DNA of 64,000 nt from JBMOOG01 sp049324535. Lineage in GTDB: Bacteria; Pseudomonadota; Alphaproteobacteria; Rhodobacterales; Rhodobacteraceae. The stretch lies in the NCBI GenBank assembly GCA_049324535.1, contig JBMOOG010000001.1, positions 310,001 to 374,000 of the forward strand, read 5' to 3'. Both the position numbers and the translations under genes were made by a program. This document shows, in pieces, positions 7,892 through 16,376 of this stretch. The notes below the pieces were generated by a model that searched no databases, had not been told where the DNA came from, and saw nothing but the letters and a program-made list of their open reading frames with translations. Within the stretch, counting starts at the first letter, position 1; each line of letters starts with the position of its first letter.

Positions 7892-9123
7892 CGGTTGTCC
7901 CCTTCCTCCGCCGGGGCCACGGGGCCGCCTCCGCCGGGCGGTCCGACCCGGAACGGGCCGTAGTCGGTCAGCACCTCGATCTCCTGGGCCACGGCCCGGC
8001 GCTCGGCGTCGAGGAACTGCGCGACGGCCCGGCGAAAGCCCGGATCGGCGATCCAGTGCAGCGAATGGGTGGCGACCGGCAGATAGCCGCGCGCGATCTT
8101 GTGCTCGCCCTGCGCCCCTGCCTCGACCCGAGCCATCCCCCGGGCAATCGCGTGGTCGATGGCCTGGTAGTAGCAGCATTCGAAGTGCAGGAAGGGGTGG
8201 TCCTCGATCGCGCCCCAGTAGCGGCCGAAGAGCGTGTCGCGGCCGATGAAGTTCAGCGCGCCGGCCACCGGGCGGCCGTCGCGTTCGGCCAGCACCAGAA
8301 GGATGTCGTCGCGCATGGTGCGGTGCAGCTCGTCGAAGGCGGCGCGGGTCAGGTAGGGGCGTCCCCATTTGCGGCTGCCGGTGTCCTGATAGAAGTCCCA
8401 GAAGGCATCCCAATGCCGGGGTTCGATCGCGTCGCCGGTCAGCTGCCGGATGGTGCCGCCGAAGGCCTGCGCGGCGGCCCGTTCGCGGCGGATCGTCTTG
8501 CGCTTGCGCGACGACAGCGCCGCAAGGAAGTCGTCGAAGCGGCCATAGCCCGCGTTCGTCCAGTGATACTGCTGGCCGATCCGGTGCAGGAGACCCGCCG
8601 CCGCGCCCGTCTCGGCCTCGTCGCCGGTGCAGAAGGTGACGTGGGCCGAAGCCACGCCCGTCTGCCGCGCCAGGGCGACGTGCCCCCGCAGAAGGGCCGC
8701 GCGCGCCTCGGGTGCACGGTCCGGCCGCGCAAGGAACCGGCGCCCCGTCACCGGGGTGAAGGGCACCGCCGACTGGAGCTTCGGGTAATAGCGGCCGCCC
8801 GCCCGGATCCAGGCCTCGGCCCAGCCGTGGTCGAAGACGTATTCGCCCTGGCTGTGGGACTTCACGTAAAGCGGCAGCGCGCCGATCAGCCGACCCGCGT
8901 CCCGCACGAGAAGGTGCCGGGGCTGCCAGCCGGTGCCGGGCCCGACCGAGCCCGAGCGTTCGAGCGCGAGAAGGAACCGGTGGGTCGTGAAGGGATCGTC
9001 CGGCCGGCCCCCGTCCTGCGCCTCGGGACAGGCGCAGGCGTCCCATTCGGCCGGTTCGATCCGGTCGATGCCGCCGACGGTCTCGATCTGCAGCGCCGCT
9101 GCGGCGCGTTCGGTGTCGGGCAA
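7888..9123 (-). CDS. COG3146 (DUF482) GNAT-like acyltransferase
   Basis: 411 residues of the peptidogalycan-biosynthesis/DUF482 family, a FemAB-like double GNAT fold. Recognisable family blocks are YVFDHGWAEAWIRAGGRYYPK, NAGYGRFDDFLAALSSRKRK, GRDTLFGRYWGAIE, HFECCYYQAIDHAI and EHKIARGYLP. FemAB-like proteins transfer amino-acyl groups, often to cell-wall or small-molecule acceptors; no member of this family has, to my knowledge, a settled reaction. It heads a run with the glutathione transferase (4-base overlap) and phhB. Confidence 0.85.
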   Translation of the reverse strand: MPDTERAAAALQIETVGGIDRIEPAEWDACACPEAQDGGRPDDPFTTHRFLLALERSGSVGPGTGWQPRHLLVRDAGRLIGALPLYVKSHSQGEYVFDHGWAEAWIRAGGRYYPKLQSAVPFTPVTGRRFLARPDRAPEARAALLRGHVALARQTGVASAHVTFCTGDEAETGAAAGLLHRIGQQYHWTNAGYGRFDDFLAALSSRKRKTIRRERAAAQAFGGTIRQLTGDAIEPRHWDAFWDFYQDTGSRKWGRPYLTRAAFDELHRTMRDDILLVLAERDGRPVAGALNFIGRDTLFGRYWGAIEDHPFLHFECCYYQAIDHAIARGMARVEAGAQGEHKIARGYLPVATHSLHWIADPGFRRAVAQFLDAERRAVAQEIEVLTDYGPFRVGPPGGGGPVAPAEEGDNR

Positions 9124-9178
9124 GGCTGCGCACTCCTCGACCGATCAGATGTTGCGGCGGCGGCGGGCGTCAAGTCGC

Positions 9179-9955
9179 TCAGGCCGGAACCGGCGCGGCG
9201 TAGCCTTCGAAGGTGATGTTCTGGGCAATCCGCCGGGCCTCGGCCTCGGCCTCGGGCGAGCGGATGGTCCAGCACAGGATGCCCGCCTTCCTGCGCCGCA
9301 GCTCCTCGACCCGCGGCCGGCCGAGGTCGGAGGCCTCGTGCGAGATGAAGCTCGACAGCGTGCGGTCATAATCCGGGATCTCGCGCAGGTGGTCGCGGAC
9401 CGATGCCGGCAGAAGCGGCCAGCCCTCGGCGGAGAAGGCGCTGGTGGTCAGGCCGCGGGCGATGCCGGGTGCCGCGCGCGCCATGACCGCGACCGAGTTC
9501 GGGTTGAAGGACATGACCGCTACCGGGCCGCGATAGGCCATCAGCAGCACCGCCACGGCTTCCTCGAGCGGGCCGACGTCGGGCCCCATCGCGCCGTCCT
9601 GATCCTTGATCTCGACCAGAAGCGGCACCTGGCCGTTCACGATGCGCAGGATTTCCGAAAGCGTCGGGATCCCCTCGTCGCTGTCGGTCAGCCGGATGCG
9701 GCCCAGGGCTTCGGCGTCATGCGCGCGCAGGCGTCCGGCCACCCCGGTCAGGCGGCGCAGGTCGTAGTCGTGGAACACCATCGGCACCCGGTCGGCCGAG
9801 GGCTGGACGTCGATCTCGATCCCGTAACCGGCCTCGACCGCCGCGCGCACCGCCGCGCGCGAGTTCTCGACGCGCCCGACGGCGCGGTCGTGATAGCCCC
9901 GATGCGCGATCGGCAGCCGCAGGAAGGAGTGGTGCAGGGGTACGGGCGAGGGCAT
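9179..9955 (-). CDS. Glycerophosphodiester phosphodiesterase family protein
   Basis: 258 residues. The GDPD catalytic signature is HRGYHDRAVGRVENS at residues 15-29, then EIDVQPSADRVPMVFHDYDL with the metal ligands Glu, Asp and His. LLVEIKDQDG holds the later Glu-x-Lys. The enzyme hydrolyses glycerophosphodiesters to glycerol 3-phosphate and an alcohol. No signal peptide is evident, so it is cytosolic. ATG at 9955; its first bases are one base from the RidA stop, so it is translated after RidA. Confidence 0.88.
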   Translation of the reverse strand: MPSPVPLHHSFLRLPIAHRGYHDRAVGRVENSRAAVRAAVEAGYGIEIDVQPSADRVPMVFHDYDLRRLTGVAGRLRAHDAEALGRIRLTDSDEGIPTLSEILRIVNGQVPLLVEIKDQDGAMGPDVGPLEEAVAVLLMAYRGPVAVMSFNPNSVAVMARAAPGIARGLTTSAFSAEGWPLLPASVRDHLREIPDYDRTLSSFISHEASDLGRPRVEELRRRKAGILCWTIRSPEAEAEARRIAQNITFEGYAAPVPA

Positions 9956-9956
9956 G

Positions 9957-10421
9957 TCAGCGCACCTGGAAGATGGCTTCGATCTCGACCGCGACGCCGA
10001 GCGGCAGCGCGGGCGCCGACACCGCGGCGCGCGCATGGCGTCCCTTGTCGCCCAGCACCTCGACCATGAAGTCGGAGCAGCCGTTGATGACCTTCGGCTG
10101 GTCGGTGAAGTCGGGGGTCGAGTTGACGAAGCCGGTGAGCTTGACGAGGCGCTCGATCCGGTCGAGGTCGCCCCCGCAGGCGGCGCGCGCCTGCGCCAGC
10201 AGGCTCATGCCGCAGCGGCGTGCGGCGGCGGCCCCGGCCGCCACGTCCATGTCGGCGCCGAGCCGGCCCTTGATGAGACCCTCCGGCCCCTGGCTGATCT
10301 GGCCGGACACGAAGACGAGGTCGCCCACCCGCACGAACGGCACGTAATTGGCGGCCGGGGCCGGCGCATCGGGCAGGGTCACGCCAAGCTGGGCGAGTCG
10401 GGCATCAATCGTTCCGGGCAT
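9957..10421 (-). CDS. RidA family protein (YjgF/YER057c/UK114)
   Basis: 154 residues, the longer YjgF subgroup. The blocks PFVRVGDLVFVSGQIS and VKLTGFVNSTPDFTDQP and the C-terminal ALPLGVAVEIEAIF are diagnostic. RidA proteins clear reactive enamine/imine intermediates from PLP enzymes, but this subgroup often lacks the key arginine, so the activity is uncertain. GGAGG sits nine bases before the ATG at 10421. First gene of a two-gene unit with the glycerophosphodiesterase. Confidence 0.9.
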   Translation of the reverse strand: MPGTIDARLAQLGVTLPDAPAPAANYVPFVRVGDLVFVSGQISQGPEGLIKGRLGADMDVAAGAAAARRCGMSLLAQARAACGGDLDRIERLVKLTGFVNSTPDFTDQPKVINGCSDFMVEVLGDKGRHARAAVSAPALPLGVAVEIEAIFQVR

Positions 10422-10558
10422 GTCAGTCCTCCGTCGGTTCGGCGCGAGGCTAGCGCCCCTGCCCGGCGGGGAAAAGGGGCGGCGGCCGGGCGACGGGGTG
10501 TGCGGGCGGCGGCGTGAGTGCATTTTCGCCACGATCGCCGGGCAGGGGCGCCATCGCC

Positions 10559-10587
10559 TTGCATCGCATCCGGCGGACCCGTATTCA
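10559..10587 (+). promoter_or_regulatory. Candidate housekeeping promoter for mlaA-mlaC
   Basis: TTGCAT at 10559-10564 and TATTCA at 10582-10587 with a 17-base spacer, about 70 bases before the first mlaA start. Found by eye only. Confidence 0.4.
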
Positions 10588-10655
10588 GGTTCCGGGCCAC
10601 CCGACGCATCCGCGGGCCCTTCCTCCAGTCCTCACAGGCCATTGCGAACGCCAGC

Positions 10656-11408
10656 ATGACCAATTCACGATCAGGGGCGCCAGGGGCATGGATGCGCGCA
10701 CCGTTCGCGGCGGCCGCGCTTGCGCTGGTCACGGCCTGCACGGCCGCGCCGCCGGGCGCCGAGTTCAACGACCCCTACGAGGCGCAGAACCGCCGGGCGC
10801 ACGCGTTCAACCAGTCGCTCGACACGGCGGTCTTCGGAGGGCCGGGCACCCAGAAGGCGCCGTTCCTGCCCGCGCCGGTGGCGCGGGGCCTCGGCAACTT
10901 CGTCTCGAACCTCCGGCTGCCGGGGCATGCGCTGAACGGCGTGCTTCAGGCGCGGCCGAAGACGGTTGCCCAGAACGCGCTGCGCTTCGCGCTCAACTCC
11001 ACGCTCGGCATCGGCGGTCTCTTCGATCCGGCCTCGGTCGTCGGCCTTGACGAGGTCGCGACCGACTTCGGGGAGACCCTGCATGTCTGGGGGGTGCCCG
11101 AGGGCGCCTACCTCGAACTGCCCCTGGCGGGCCCGACCACCGAACGCGACCTTGCCGGCAAGGTCGTCGACATGGTCATCAACCCACTGAACGCGCTGGG
11201 CGAGCCGGAACGCTCCTATGTGCTCGGCCTTACCGCCGCGTCGAAGGTGGACGATCGCCTGCGCTATTCCGATACGGTCGACTCGGTCCTATATGGAAGC
11301 GCGGACAGCTATGCCCAGCTCCGGCTCTACTATCTCCAGAACCGGCACTACAAGCTTGGCATCGAGCAGGAGGTTTTCGATCCCTATGCCGATCCCTACG
11401 GACAATGA
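10656..11408 (+). CDS. mlaA: MlaA (VacJ) outer-membrane phospholipid-transport lipoprotein
   Basis: 250 residues. A lipoprotein signal ends in the lipobox LVTAC. The mature part begins NDPYEAQNRRAHAFNQS and contains FVSNLRLPGHALNGVLQ, RFALNSTLGIGGLFDPA and DFGETLHVWGVPEG, all MlaA signatures. MlaA forms a ring in the outer membrane and removes misplaced phospholipids, handing them to MlaC. Start at 10656 gives a charged N-region; an in-frame ATG at 10692 has a better ribosome site (AGGGG) and also gives a possible, very short signal. The end overlaps mlaC by 23 bases. Confidence 0.92.
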   Translation: MTNSRSGAPGAWMRAPFAAAALALVTACTAAPPGAEFNDPYEAQNRRAHAFNQSLDTAVFGGPGTQKAPFLPAPVARGLGNFVSNLRLPGHALNGVLQARPKTVAQNALRFALNSTLGIGGLFDPASVVGLDEVATDFGETLHVWGVPEGAYLELPLAGPTTERDLAGKVVDMVINPLNALGEPERSYVLGLTAASKVDDRLRYSDTVDSVLYGSADSYAQLRLYYLQNRHYKLGIEQEVFDPYADPYGQ

Positions 11409-12003
11409 CTTCCGCCGTCGCGGCGTGCTGGGCCTGATCGCCGGCGCGTCGGCAATGCTGGCGCTGCCGCGAAAGGCGGCGGCGCTCAGCACCGAGGAGG
11501 CGCGCGCGCTGATCGGCCGGGCGGTCGCCGACGTGAACGCGGTCATCAGCTCCGGCGCGTCGGAACCCCAGATGCTCGCGCAGTTCGAGCAGATCTTCGT
11601 GCGCTACGCCGACGTGCGCTACATCGCGCAAAGCGCGCTCGGCCCGGCGGGCCGCCAGGCCAAGCCCGCGCAGATGGCGGCCTACGTCAAGGCGTTCCAG
11701 GGCTACATCTCGCGCAAATACGGCCGCCGGTTCCGCGAGTTCATCGGCGGGCAGATCGAGGTGACGGGCGCGCATCCGCTCAAGAGCTTCTACGAGGTGA
11801 CGTCGATCGCCAAGCTCAAGGGGCAGGCCCCGTTCGAGGTGGACTGGCACGTCTTCGACAAGTCCGGCAAGAACCAGTTCTTCAACCTCATCATCGAGGG
11901 AGTGAACATGCTGGCGGCCGAACGGACCGAGATCGGCGCCATGCTGGACAAGGCCGGCGGCAGCATCGACAGGCTGACCCAGCAGCTGGCCAAGGCCGGC
12001 TGA
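11386..12003 (+). CDS. mlaC: MlaC/Ttg2D periplasmic phospholipid-binding protein
   Basis: 205 residues. The N-terminus carries a twin-arginine-like signal (DFRRRGVLGLIAGASA), so export may be by Tat rather than Sec. The MlaC fold is recognised from FEQIFVRYADVRYIAQSALG, the YVKAFQGYISRKYGRRF block and the closing LIIEGVNMLAAERTEIG. It ferries phospholipid between MlaA and the inner-membrane Mla ABC complex, whose genes (mlaFED) are not in this window. Starts inside the last codons of mlaA with AGGAGG upstream, so the two are translationally coupled. Confidence 0.9.
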   Translation: MPIPTDNDFRRRGVLGLIAGASAMLALPRKAAALSTEEARALIGRAVADVNAVISSGASEPQMLAQFEQIFVRYADVRYIAQSALGPAGRQAKPAQMAAYVKAFQGYISRKYGRRFREFIGGQIEVTGAHPLKSFYEVTSIAKLKGQAPFEVDWHVFDKSGKNQFFNLIIEGVNMLAAERTEIGAMLDKAGGSIDRLTQQLAKAG

Positions 12004-12023
12004 GCCGCAGGGCCGGCTGCGGC
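12004..12023. terminator. GC hairpin between convergent mlaC and the penicillin-binding protein gene
   Basis: GCCGCAG at 12004-12010 pairs with CTGCGGC at 12017-12023 around GGCCGG. There is no T run, so it may only be an mRNA-end structure. Confidence 0.4.
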
Positions 12024-12040
12024 CGAGGGGGCCGACCCCT

Positions 12041-14320
12041 TCAGCCGCCGCCGCGGAACAGTCCCTGCACCTCGCGCAGGATCTGGTCGGCCAGGTTGCC
12101 GTTGCGCTCGCGGCGCGGCTCGACCGGGACGGCGTTCGGATCGCCACCTCCGCCATAGGCCTGATCGTAGGCGTCCTGCGGATAGCCGGATGGCGCGTAG
12201 GGATCGGGCGGCACGCCCGGCTGCGGCCAGGGCTGGCCGATCCAGCCCCCCGGTCCCACCTGCTCGGGATAGAGCATCGGCAGGGGCGACGGGGTGACGC
12301 CCTCGTCCACCCGCAGCATGACCTCGTGCCAGATCTCGGCGGGAAGCCCGCCACCGGTCACGCCGGAAAGCGGGGTGTTGTCGTCATAGCCCATCCAGAC
12401 ACCCGCGACATAATCCGCGGTGAAGCCGATGAACCACGCGTCTCGGGCGGCTTGGGTGGTGCCGGTCTTGCCCGCCGCCTCGCGGTCGGGAAGCCGCGCG
12501 CGGCGCCCGGTGCCGACGTCGATGACCTGCGTCATCATGTAGGTCAGCTGGCGCGCGGCCTGTTCCGAGATCACCCTCTCGCGCAGGCCGCCCTCCTGGC
12601 CGATCAGAGCGGTGTCGTCGCCCTGGATGCGCAGCTCGACCAGCCCGTACGGGGTGACGGCCGAGCCGCCGTTCAGGATGCCCGCGTAGGCGCCGGTCAT
12701 GTCGATCAAGGTGGATTCCGAGACCCCGAGCGCCAGGGCGGGGCCGTCGGCCAGATCCTGGGTGAAGCCGAAGCCGGACGCCACCTCGCGCACCGCATCC
12801 CGGCCGACCGCCTCCGACACCCGCACCGCTGCGGTGTTGATCGACTGGGCGAGCGCCTCGGTCAGCGTGATCGGACCCCGGAAATCCTTGTCGTAGTTCT
12901 TCGGCGACCAGGTGCCCGATCCGGGAATCGACAGGGTCAGCGGGGCGTCCTCGACAATGGTGTTCATGTTGTAGCCGAGGTCGAGCGCGGCGGCATAGAC
13001 GAAGGGCTTGAAGGCGGACCCGGTCTGGCGCAGAGCCTGCGTCGCCCGGTTGAAGGCGCCGGCAACCTGCGTCTCGCGCCCGCCGACCATGGCCCGCACC
13101 GCGCCGTCATACGACATCACGATAATCGCCGCCTCGGCCTTGGAGCCCCCTTTCACCTTGGTCTCGAAGACGTATTTCAGCGCGTCCTCGGCCGCCTTCT
13201 GGATCCTCGGATCCAGCGTCGTGCGCACGATGACATCCTCGGTGGTGTCCTTGGTCAGGAAGCTCGGACCGCTTTCCATCACCCAGTCGGCGAAATAGCC
13301 GCCGGCGCGGGCGGCGGCGGCCGGCGACAGCTGCGCGGGATGCTTGATCGCCTGGTCGTATTCGCTGTCGGTCAGATAGCCTTGGTCGTGCATCAGGCCC
13401 AGGATCACCGCCGCGCGGTCCTGCGCTCGCTGGAGGTTCGCGGTCGGCGCGTATTTCGACGGCGCCTTGAGCAGACCGGCCAGCATCGCCGCCTCGGACG
13501 GCGTCACCGCGTTGGCGGACTTGCCGAAATAGCGCTGGGCCGCGGCCTCGAACCCGCGCGCGCCCGCACCGAGGTAGGCGCGGTTGAAGTAGATCGTCAG
13601 GATGTCGTCCTTGGAATAGCGCGCCTCGAGTGCGAAGGCGTAGGGCACTTCCTTGAGCTTGCGCCACACGCTGCCCTTCCGGCAGTCGGCCTCGTAATCG
13701 GCCTCGGATTTCCAGGTCTTCGGATCGTAGGGCACGCCAAGGCAGAGGAGCTTTGCCACCTGCTGGGTGATGGTCGAGCCGCCGTTGCCTTCCAGGGCCC
13801 CGCGGCCTTCGGACAGGTTGATGCGGATTGCGCTGGCAATGCCGCGCGGGCTGATGCCGAAGTGGCGGTAGAACCGCTTGTCCTCGGTCGCCACGACCGC
13901 GTTCTTCAGGTAGGGCGAGACCGTTTCGGCGGTGATCTGGCCGCCGAAGGTCTCTCCGCGCCAGGCGAAGACCTTTCCGTCACGGTCCAGAAGCGTCACC
14001 GAGCCGCGGGTGCGCGCGTCGATCATGCGCTCGAGCGGCGGAAGCTGCGCGTAGAAATAGGCGGTCGTCAGGCCGACGATCAGGACGGCGACGGCCGCAA
14101 CCCGCCAGCCGATGCCCCAGACCACGCGCCAGAGGCCGCGCAGCAGGCCCCGCACCAGCCGGACCGGCCACGAATGTTGGCTTGCCGTCGTGGCGCGCGC
14201 CGCCCTCGGCTTGCCGGTCGCCGCCTTCGATCCCGACGCGCCCCTGGCCGCTGCCCGCGACGGCCTTGAAGGCTGCCGTCGCCCTGCGGTCAGCGGGGGT
14301 TCCTTGCGCGTGCCGCTCAT
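12041..14320 (-). CDS. Class A penicillin-binding protein (PBP1a type)
   Basis: 759 residues. After a basic cytoplasmic tail, one membrane helix lies at about residues 65-90 (VAAVAVLIVGLTTAYFYA). The transglycosylase domain has the catalytic Glu in ATEDKRFYRHFG and GGSTITQQVAK. The transpeptidase domain has the serine motif SAFK, the SIN motif in SINTAAV and the KTG motif in AAGKTGTTQAARDAW. It polymerises and cross-links peptidoglycan in the periplasm. A proline-rich tail follows. The ATG at 14320 has GAGGGA before it; the open frame continues to 14464 without a site. Confidence 0.93.
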   Translation of the reverse strand: MSGTRKEPPLTAGRRQPSRPSRAAARGASGSKAATGKPRAARATTASQHSWPVRLVRGLLRGLWRVVWGIGWRVAAVAVLIVGLTTAYFYAQLPPLERMIDARTRGSVTLLDRDGKVFAWRGETFGGQITAETVSPYLKNAVVATEDKRFYRHFGISPRGIASAIRINLSEGRGALEGNGGSTITQQVAKLLCLGVPYDPKTWKSEADYEADCRKGSVWRKLKEVPYAFALEARYSKDDILTIYFNRAYLGAGARGFEAAAQRYFGKSANAVTPSEAAMLAGLLKAPSKYAPTANLQRAQDRAAVILGLMHDQGYLTDSEYDQAIKHPAQLSPAAAARAGGYFADWVMESGPSFLTKDTTEDVIVRTTLDPRIQKAAEDALKYVFETKVKGGSKAEAAIIVMSYDGAVRAMVGGRETQVAGAFNRATQALRQTGSAFKPFVYAAALDLGYNMNTIVEDAPLTLSIPGSGTWSPKNYDKDFRGPITLTEALAQSINTAAVRVSEAVGRDAVREVASGFGFTQDLADGPALALGVSESTLIDMTGAYAGILNGGSAVTPYGLVELRIQGDDTALIGQEGGLRERVISEQAARQLTYMMTQVIDVGTGRRARLPDREAAGKTGTTQAARDAWFIGFTADYVAGVWMGYDDNTPLSGVTGGGLPAEIWHEVMLRVDEGVTPSPLPMLYPEQVGPGGWIGQPWPQPGVPPDPYAPSGYPQDAYDQAYGGGGDPNAVPVEPRRERNGNLADQILREVQGLFRGGG

Positions 14321-14418
14321 CGTCCCTCGTGCTCGTGCCTGCCGTTTGTTTTGCGCGACAATACAGGGTCGCCGCCCGGAAGTGGAGGGAATTGCCTTCA
14401 CGATTCGGTTTGCGATAT

Positions 14419-14462
14419 GCCCAAAAAAACGGCAAGTCGCCCAAGATGTATATAAATTGGGC
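14419..14462. promoter_or_regulatory. AT-rich control region with three GCCCAA elements, between the PBP gene and glnK
   Basis: GCCCAA occurs at 14419-14424 and 14439-14444 (20 bases apart), and its complement TTGGGC at 14457-14462, giving an inverted repeat with a 12-base spacer. TATAAA at 14451 lies within it and could be a -10 element. Both flanking genes start away from this region. No nitrogen-regulation consensus fits well, so the regulator is unknown. Confidence 0.4.
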
Positions 14463-14580
14463 AATACTTCGCGCCACCGCCCGTCCCGTCGCCCCGCCTG
14501 CCTTGTCCGGTCCGGCCGACCCGCGCCTCCTTTCGGGGTGGCCCGGTCCGAGGGTCATCCGTCAAGCGAGGGGACAGAAC

Positions 14581-14919
14581 GTGAAACTCATCATCGCTGC
14601 AATCAAGCCGTTCAAGCTCGAGGAGGTGCGCGAGGCGCTCACCGCCATCGGCGTGCGCGGCATGATGGTGACCGAGATCAAGGGCTTCGGCGCGCAGTCG
14701 GGCCACACGGAGATCTATCGCGGGGCCGAATACGCCGTGAATTTCGTGCCCAAGGTGAAGCTCGAGCTGGTGGTCCCCGACCAGGTGGCCGAGCAGGTCG
14801 TGGATACCATCCAGAAGACGGCCAAGACCGGCAAGATCGGTGACGGCAAGATCTTCGTTCTGGAGGTGGAACAGGTGCTGCGCGTGCGCACGGGCGAGTC
14901 CGGCGAAGACGCGATCTGA
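14581..14919 (+). CDS. glnK: PII nitrogen regulatory protein
   Basis: 112 residues, full PII length. It starts at GTG 14581 (KLIIAAIKPFKLEEVREAL). The T-loop has the uridylylation site Y51 in YRGAEYAVNF, and the signature KIGDGKIFVLEVEQVLRVRTGE gives the ATP/2-oxoglutarate pocket. PII reports the carbon/nitrogen state and, when unmodified, plugs the ammonium channel. It is linked to amtB 32 bases downstream, which identifies it as the GlnK rather than the GlnB paralogue. Confidence 0.95.
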   Translation: MKLIIAAIKPFKLEEVREALTAIGVRGMMVTEIKGFGAQSGHTEIYRGAEYAVNFVPKVKLELVVPDQVAEQVVDTIQKTAKTGKIGDGKIFVLEVEQVLRVRTGESGEDAI

Positions 14920-14951
14920 CAGGCAACGCTTTGGGGAAAGTGACAAACGAC

Positions 14952-16301
14952 ATGACGAAACTCATGAAATTCTCGGGGCTTGCCGGGCTGATGGCCGCGG
15001 CGTCGGCCCTGCCCGCGCTGGCGCAAGAGGCGGCCGCGCCTGCGGCCGAGGCGGCGGCACCTATCATCGACAAGGGGGACGTGGCCTGGATGATGGCCTC
15101 CTCGCTTCTTGTCCTCTTCATGATCATTCCGGGCCTCGCGCTGTTCTACGGCGGCCTGGTCCGGTCCAAGAACATGCTCTCCGTGCTCATGCAGTGCACC
15201 ATGATCGCCTCGGTCGTCATGGTGGTCTGGGTGTTCTACGGATATTCCTTCGCCTTCGGCGGCGGCACCTCGCCCTTCTGGGGGGGGCTGGGCAAGCTGT
15301 TCCTTGCCGGCGTGACGCCCGAGACGACGGCCGCCACCTTCTCGGACGGCATCGTGCTGCCGGAATACGTGTTCATCGCCTTCCAGATGACCTTCGCGGC
15401 GATCACGCCGGCGCTGATCGTGGGCGCCTTCGCCGAACGCATCAAGTTCTCGGCGGTGATCCTGTTCACCGTGCTCTGGGTGACGGTCATCTATTTCCCG
15501 ATCGCGCACATGGTGTGGGACGCTTCGGGTCTGGTCTACAACTGGGGGGCCATCGACTTTGCCGGCGGCACCGTGGTGCACATCAACGCCGGTATCGCCG
15601 CGCTCATGGCCGCCATCGTGATCGGACCGCGCGTCGGCTTCGGCAAGGACAACATGGCGCCGCACTCGATGACGCTGACCATGGTCGGCGCGGCCATGCT
15701 GTGGGTGGGCTGGTTCGGCTTCAACGCCGGCTCGAACCTGGAAGCGACCGCCGGTGCGACGCTGGCGATGCTGAACACCTTCGTGGCCACCGCGGCGGCG
15801 GTCATCTCGTGGTCGCTGGTCGAGACGATGACGCGGGGCAAGGCCTCGGGTCTGGGCGCGGCCTCGGGCATGGTCGCCGGTCTGGTGGCGATCACCCCGG
15901 CCTGCGGCACCACCGGCCCGGTCGGCGCGATCGTGCTCGGCCTCGTGGTCTCGCCGATCTGCTACCTGTTCGTCACCAAGGTGAAGGCGATGTTCAAGTA
16001 TGACGACAGCCTCGACGTCTTCGGCGTGCACGGCATCGGCGGCATCGTCGGCGCGATCGGCACCGGCATCCTCTGCGCGCCGTCGCTGGGCGGCACGGGC
16101 TTCGTGGTCGAGGCCGGCACCATGGGTGCTCAGGTGATGGTGCAGATCCAGGCCGTTCTGGTGACGCTGGTGTGGTCGGGCATCGGCTCGCTGATCCTGC
16201 TCTACATCGTCAAGGCGATCACCGGCCTGCGCGTCGATACCGAGAGCGAGCGTATCGGTCTTGACCAGACCTCGCACGGCGAAAGCGCCTATCACGCCTG
16301 A
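14952..16301 (+). CDS. amtB: Ammonium transporter
   Basis: 449 residues with a cleavable signal (to about ALPALAQ) and eleven expected membrane helices. Landmarks: GGLVRSKNMLSVLMQ in helix 1-2, the pore histidines in HINAGIAAL and FGVHGIGGIVGAI, and ACGTTGPVGAI. It conducts ammonium through the inner membrane under GlnK control. ATG 14952 has GGGGAAAG about 12 bases before it; TTG 14931 and GTG 14940 are in frame but less likely. Followed by a very strong terminator. Confidence 0.94.
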   Translation: MTKLMKFSGLAGLMAAASALPALAQEAAAPAAEAAAPIIDKGDVAWMMASSLLVLFMIIPGLALFYGGLVRSKNMLSVLMQCTMIASVVMVVWVFYGYSFAFGGGTSPFWGGLGKLFLAGVTPETTAATFSDGIVLPEYVFIAFQMTFAAITPALIVGAFAERIKFSAVILFTVLWVTVIYFPIAHMVWDASGLVYNWGAIDFAGGTVVHINAGIAALMAAIVIGPRVGFGKDNMAPHSMTLTMVGAAMLWVGWFGFNAGSNLEATAGATLAMLNTFVATAAAVISWSLVETMTRGKASGLGAASGMVAGLVAITPACGTTGPVGAIVLGLVVSPICYLFVTKVKAMFKYDDSLDVFGVHGIGGIVGAIGTGILCAPSLGGTGFVVEAGTMGAQVMVQIQAVLVTLVWSGIGSLILLYIVKAITGLRVDTESERIGLDQTSHGESAYHA

Positions 16302-16329
16302 TCCCCGTCCTCCCGGGCGGCGGAAACGG

Positions 16330-16355
16330 AACGGCGGGGCCAGGGCCCCGCCGTT
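16330..16355. terminator. Terminator after amtB
   Basis: A perfect 11-bp stem AACGGCGGGGC / GCCCCGCCGTT with loop CAGG, followed by a T-rich CTGCATTCT. Lies between convergent amtB and the aminotransferase gene, so it can serve both. Confidence 0.85.
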
Positions 16356-16376
16356 CTGCATTCTGGCGGCGAAGGG

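Noticed and set aside
7892..9133. Front extension of the glutathione transferase frame
   Set aside because: It is an out-of-frame shadow of the COG3146 gene; the transferase begins cleanly at 7891.
11218..11385. Longer start for mlaC
   Set aside because: It would lie within the mlaA coding region and remove the export signal from the N-terminus.
14401..14580. Sigma-54 promoter for glnK
   Set aside because: No TGGCAC-N5-TTGC match with correct spacing; the nearest candidates fail at three or more key bases.
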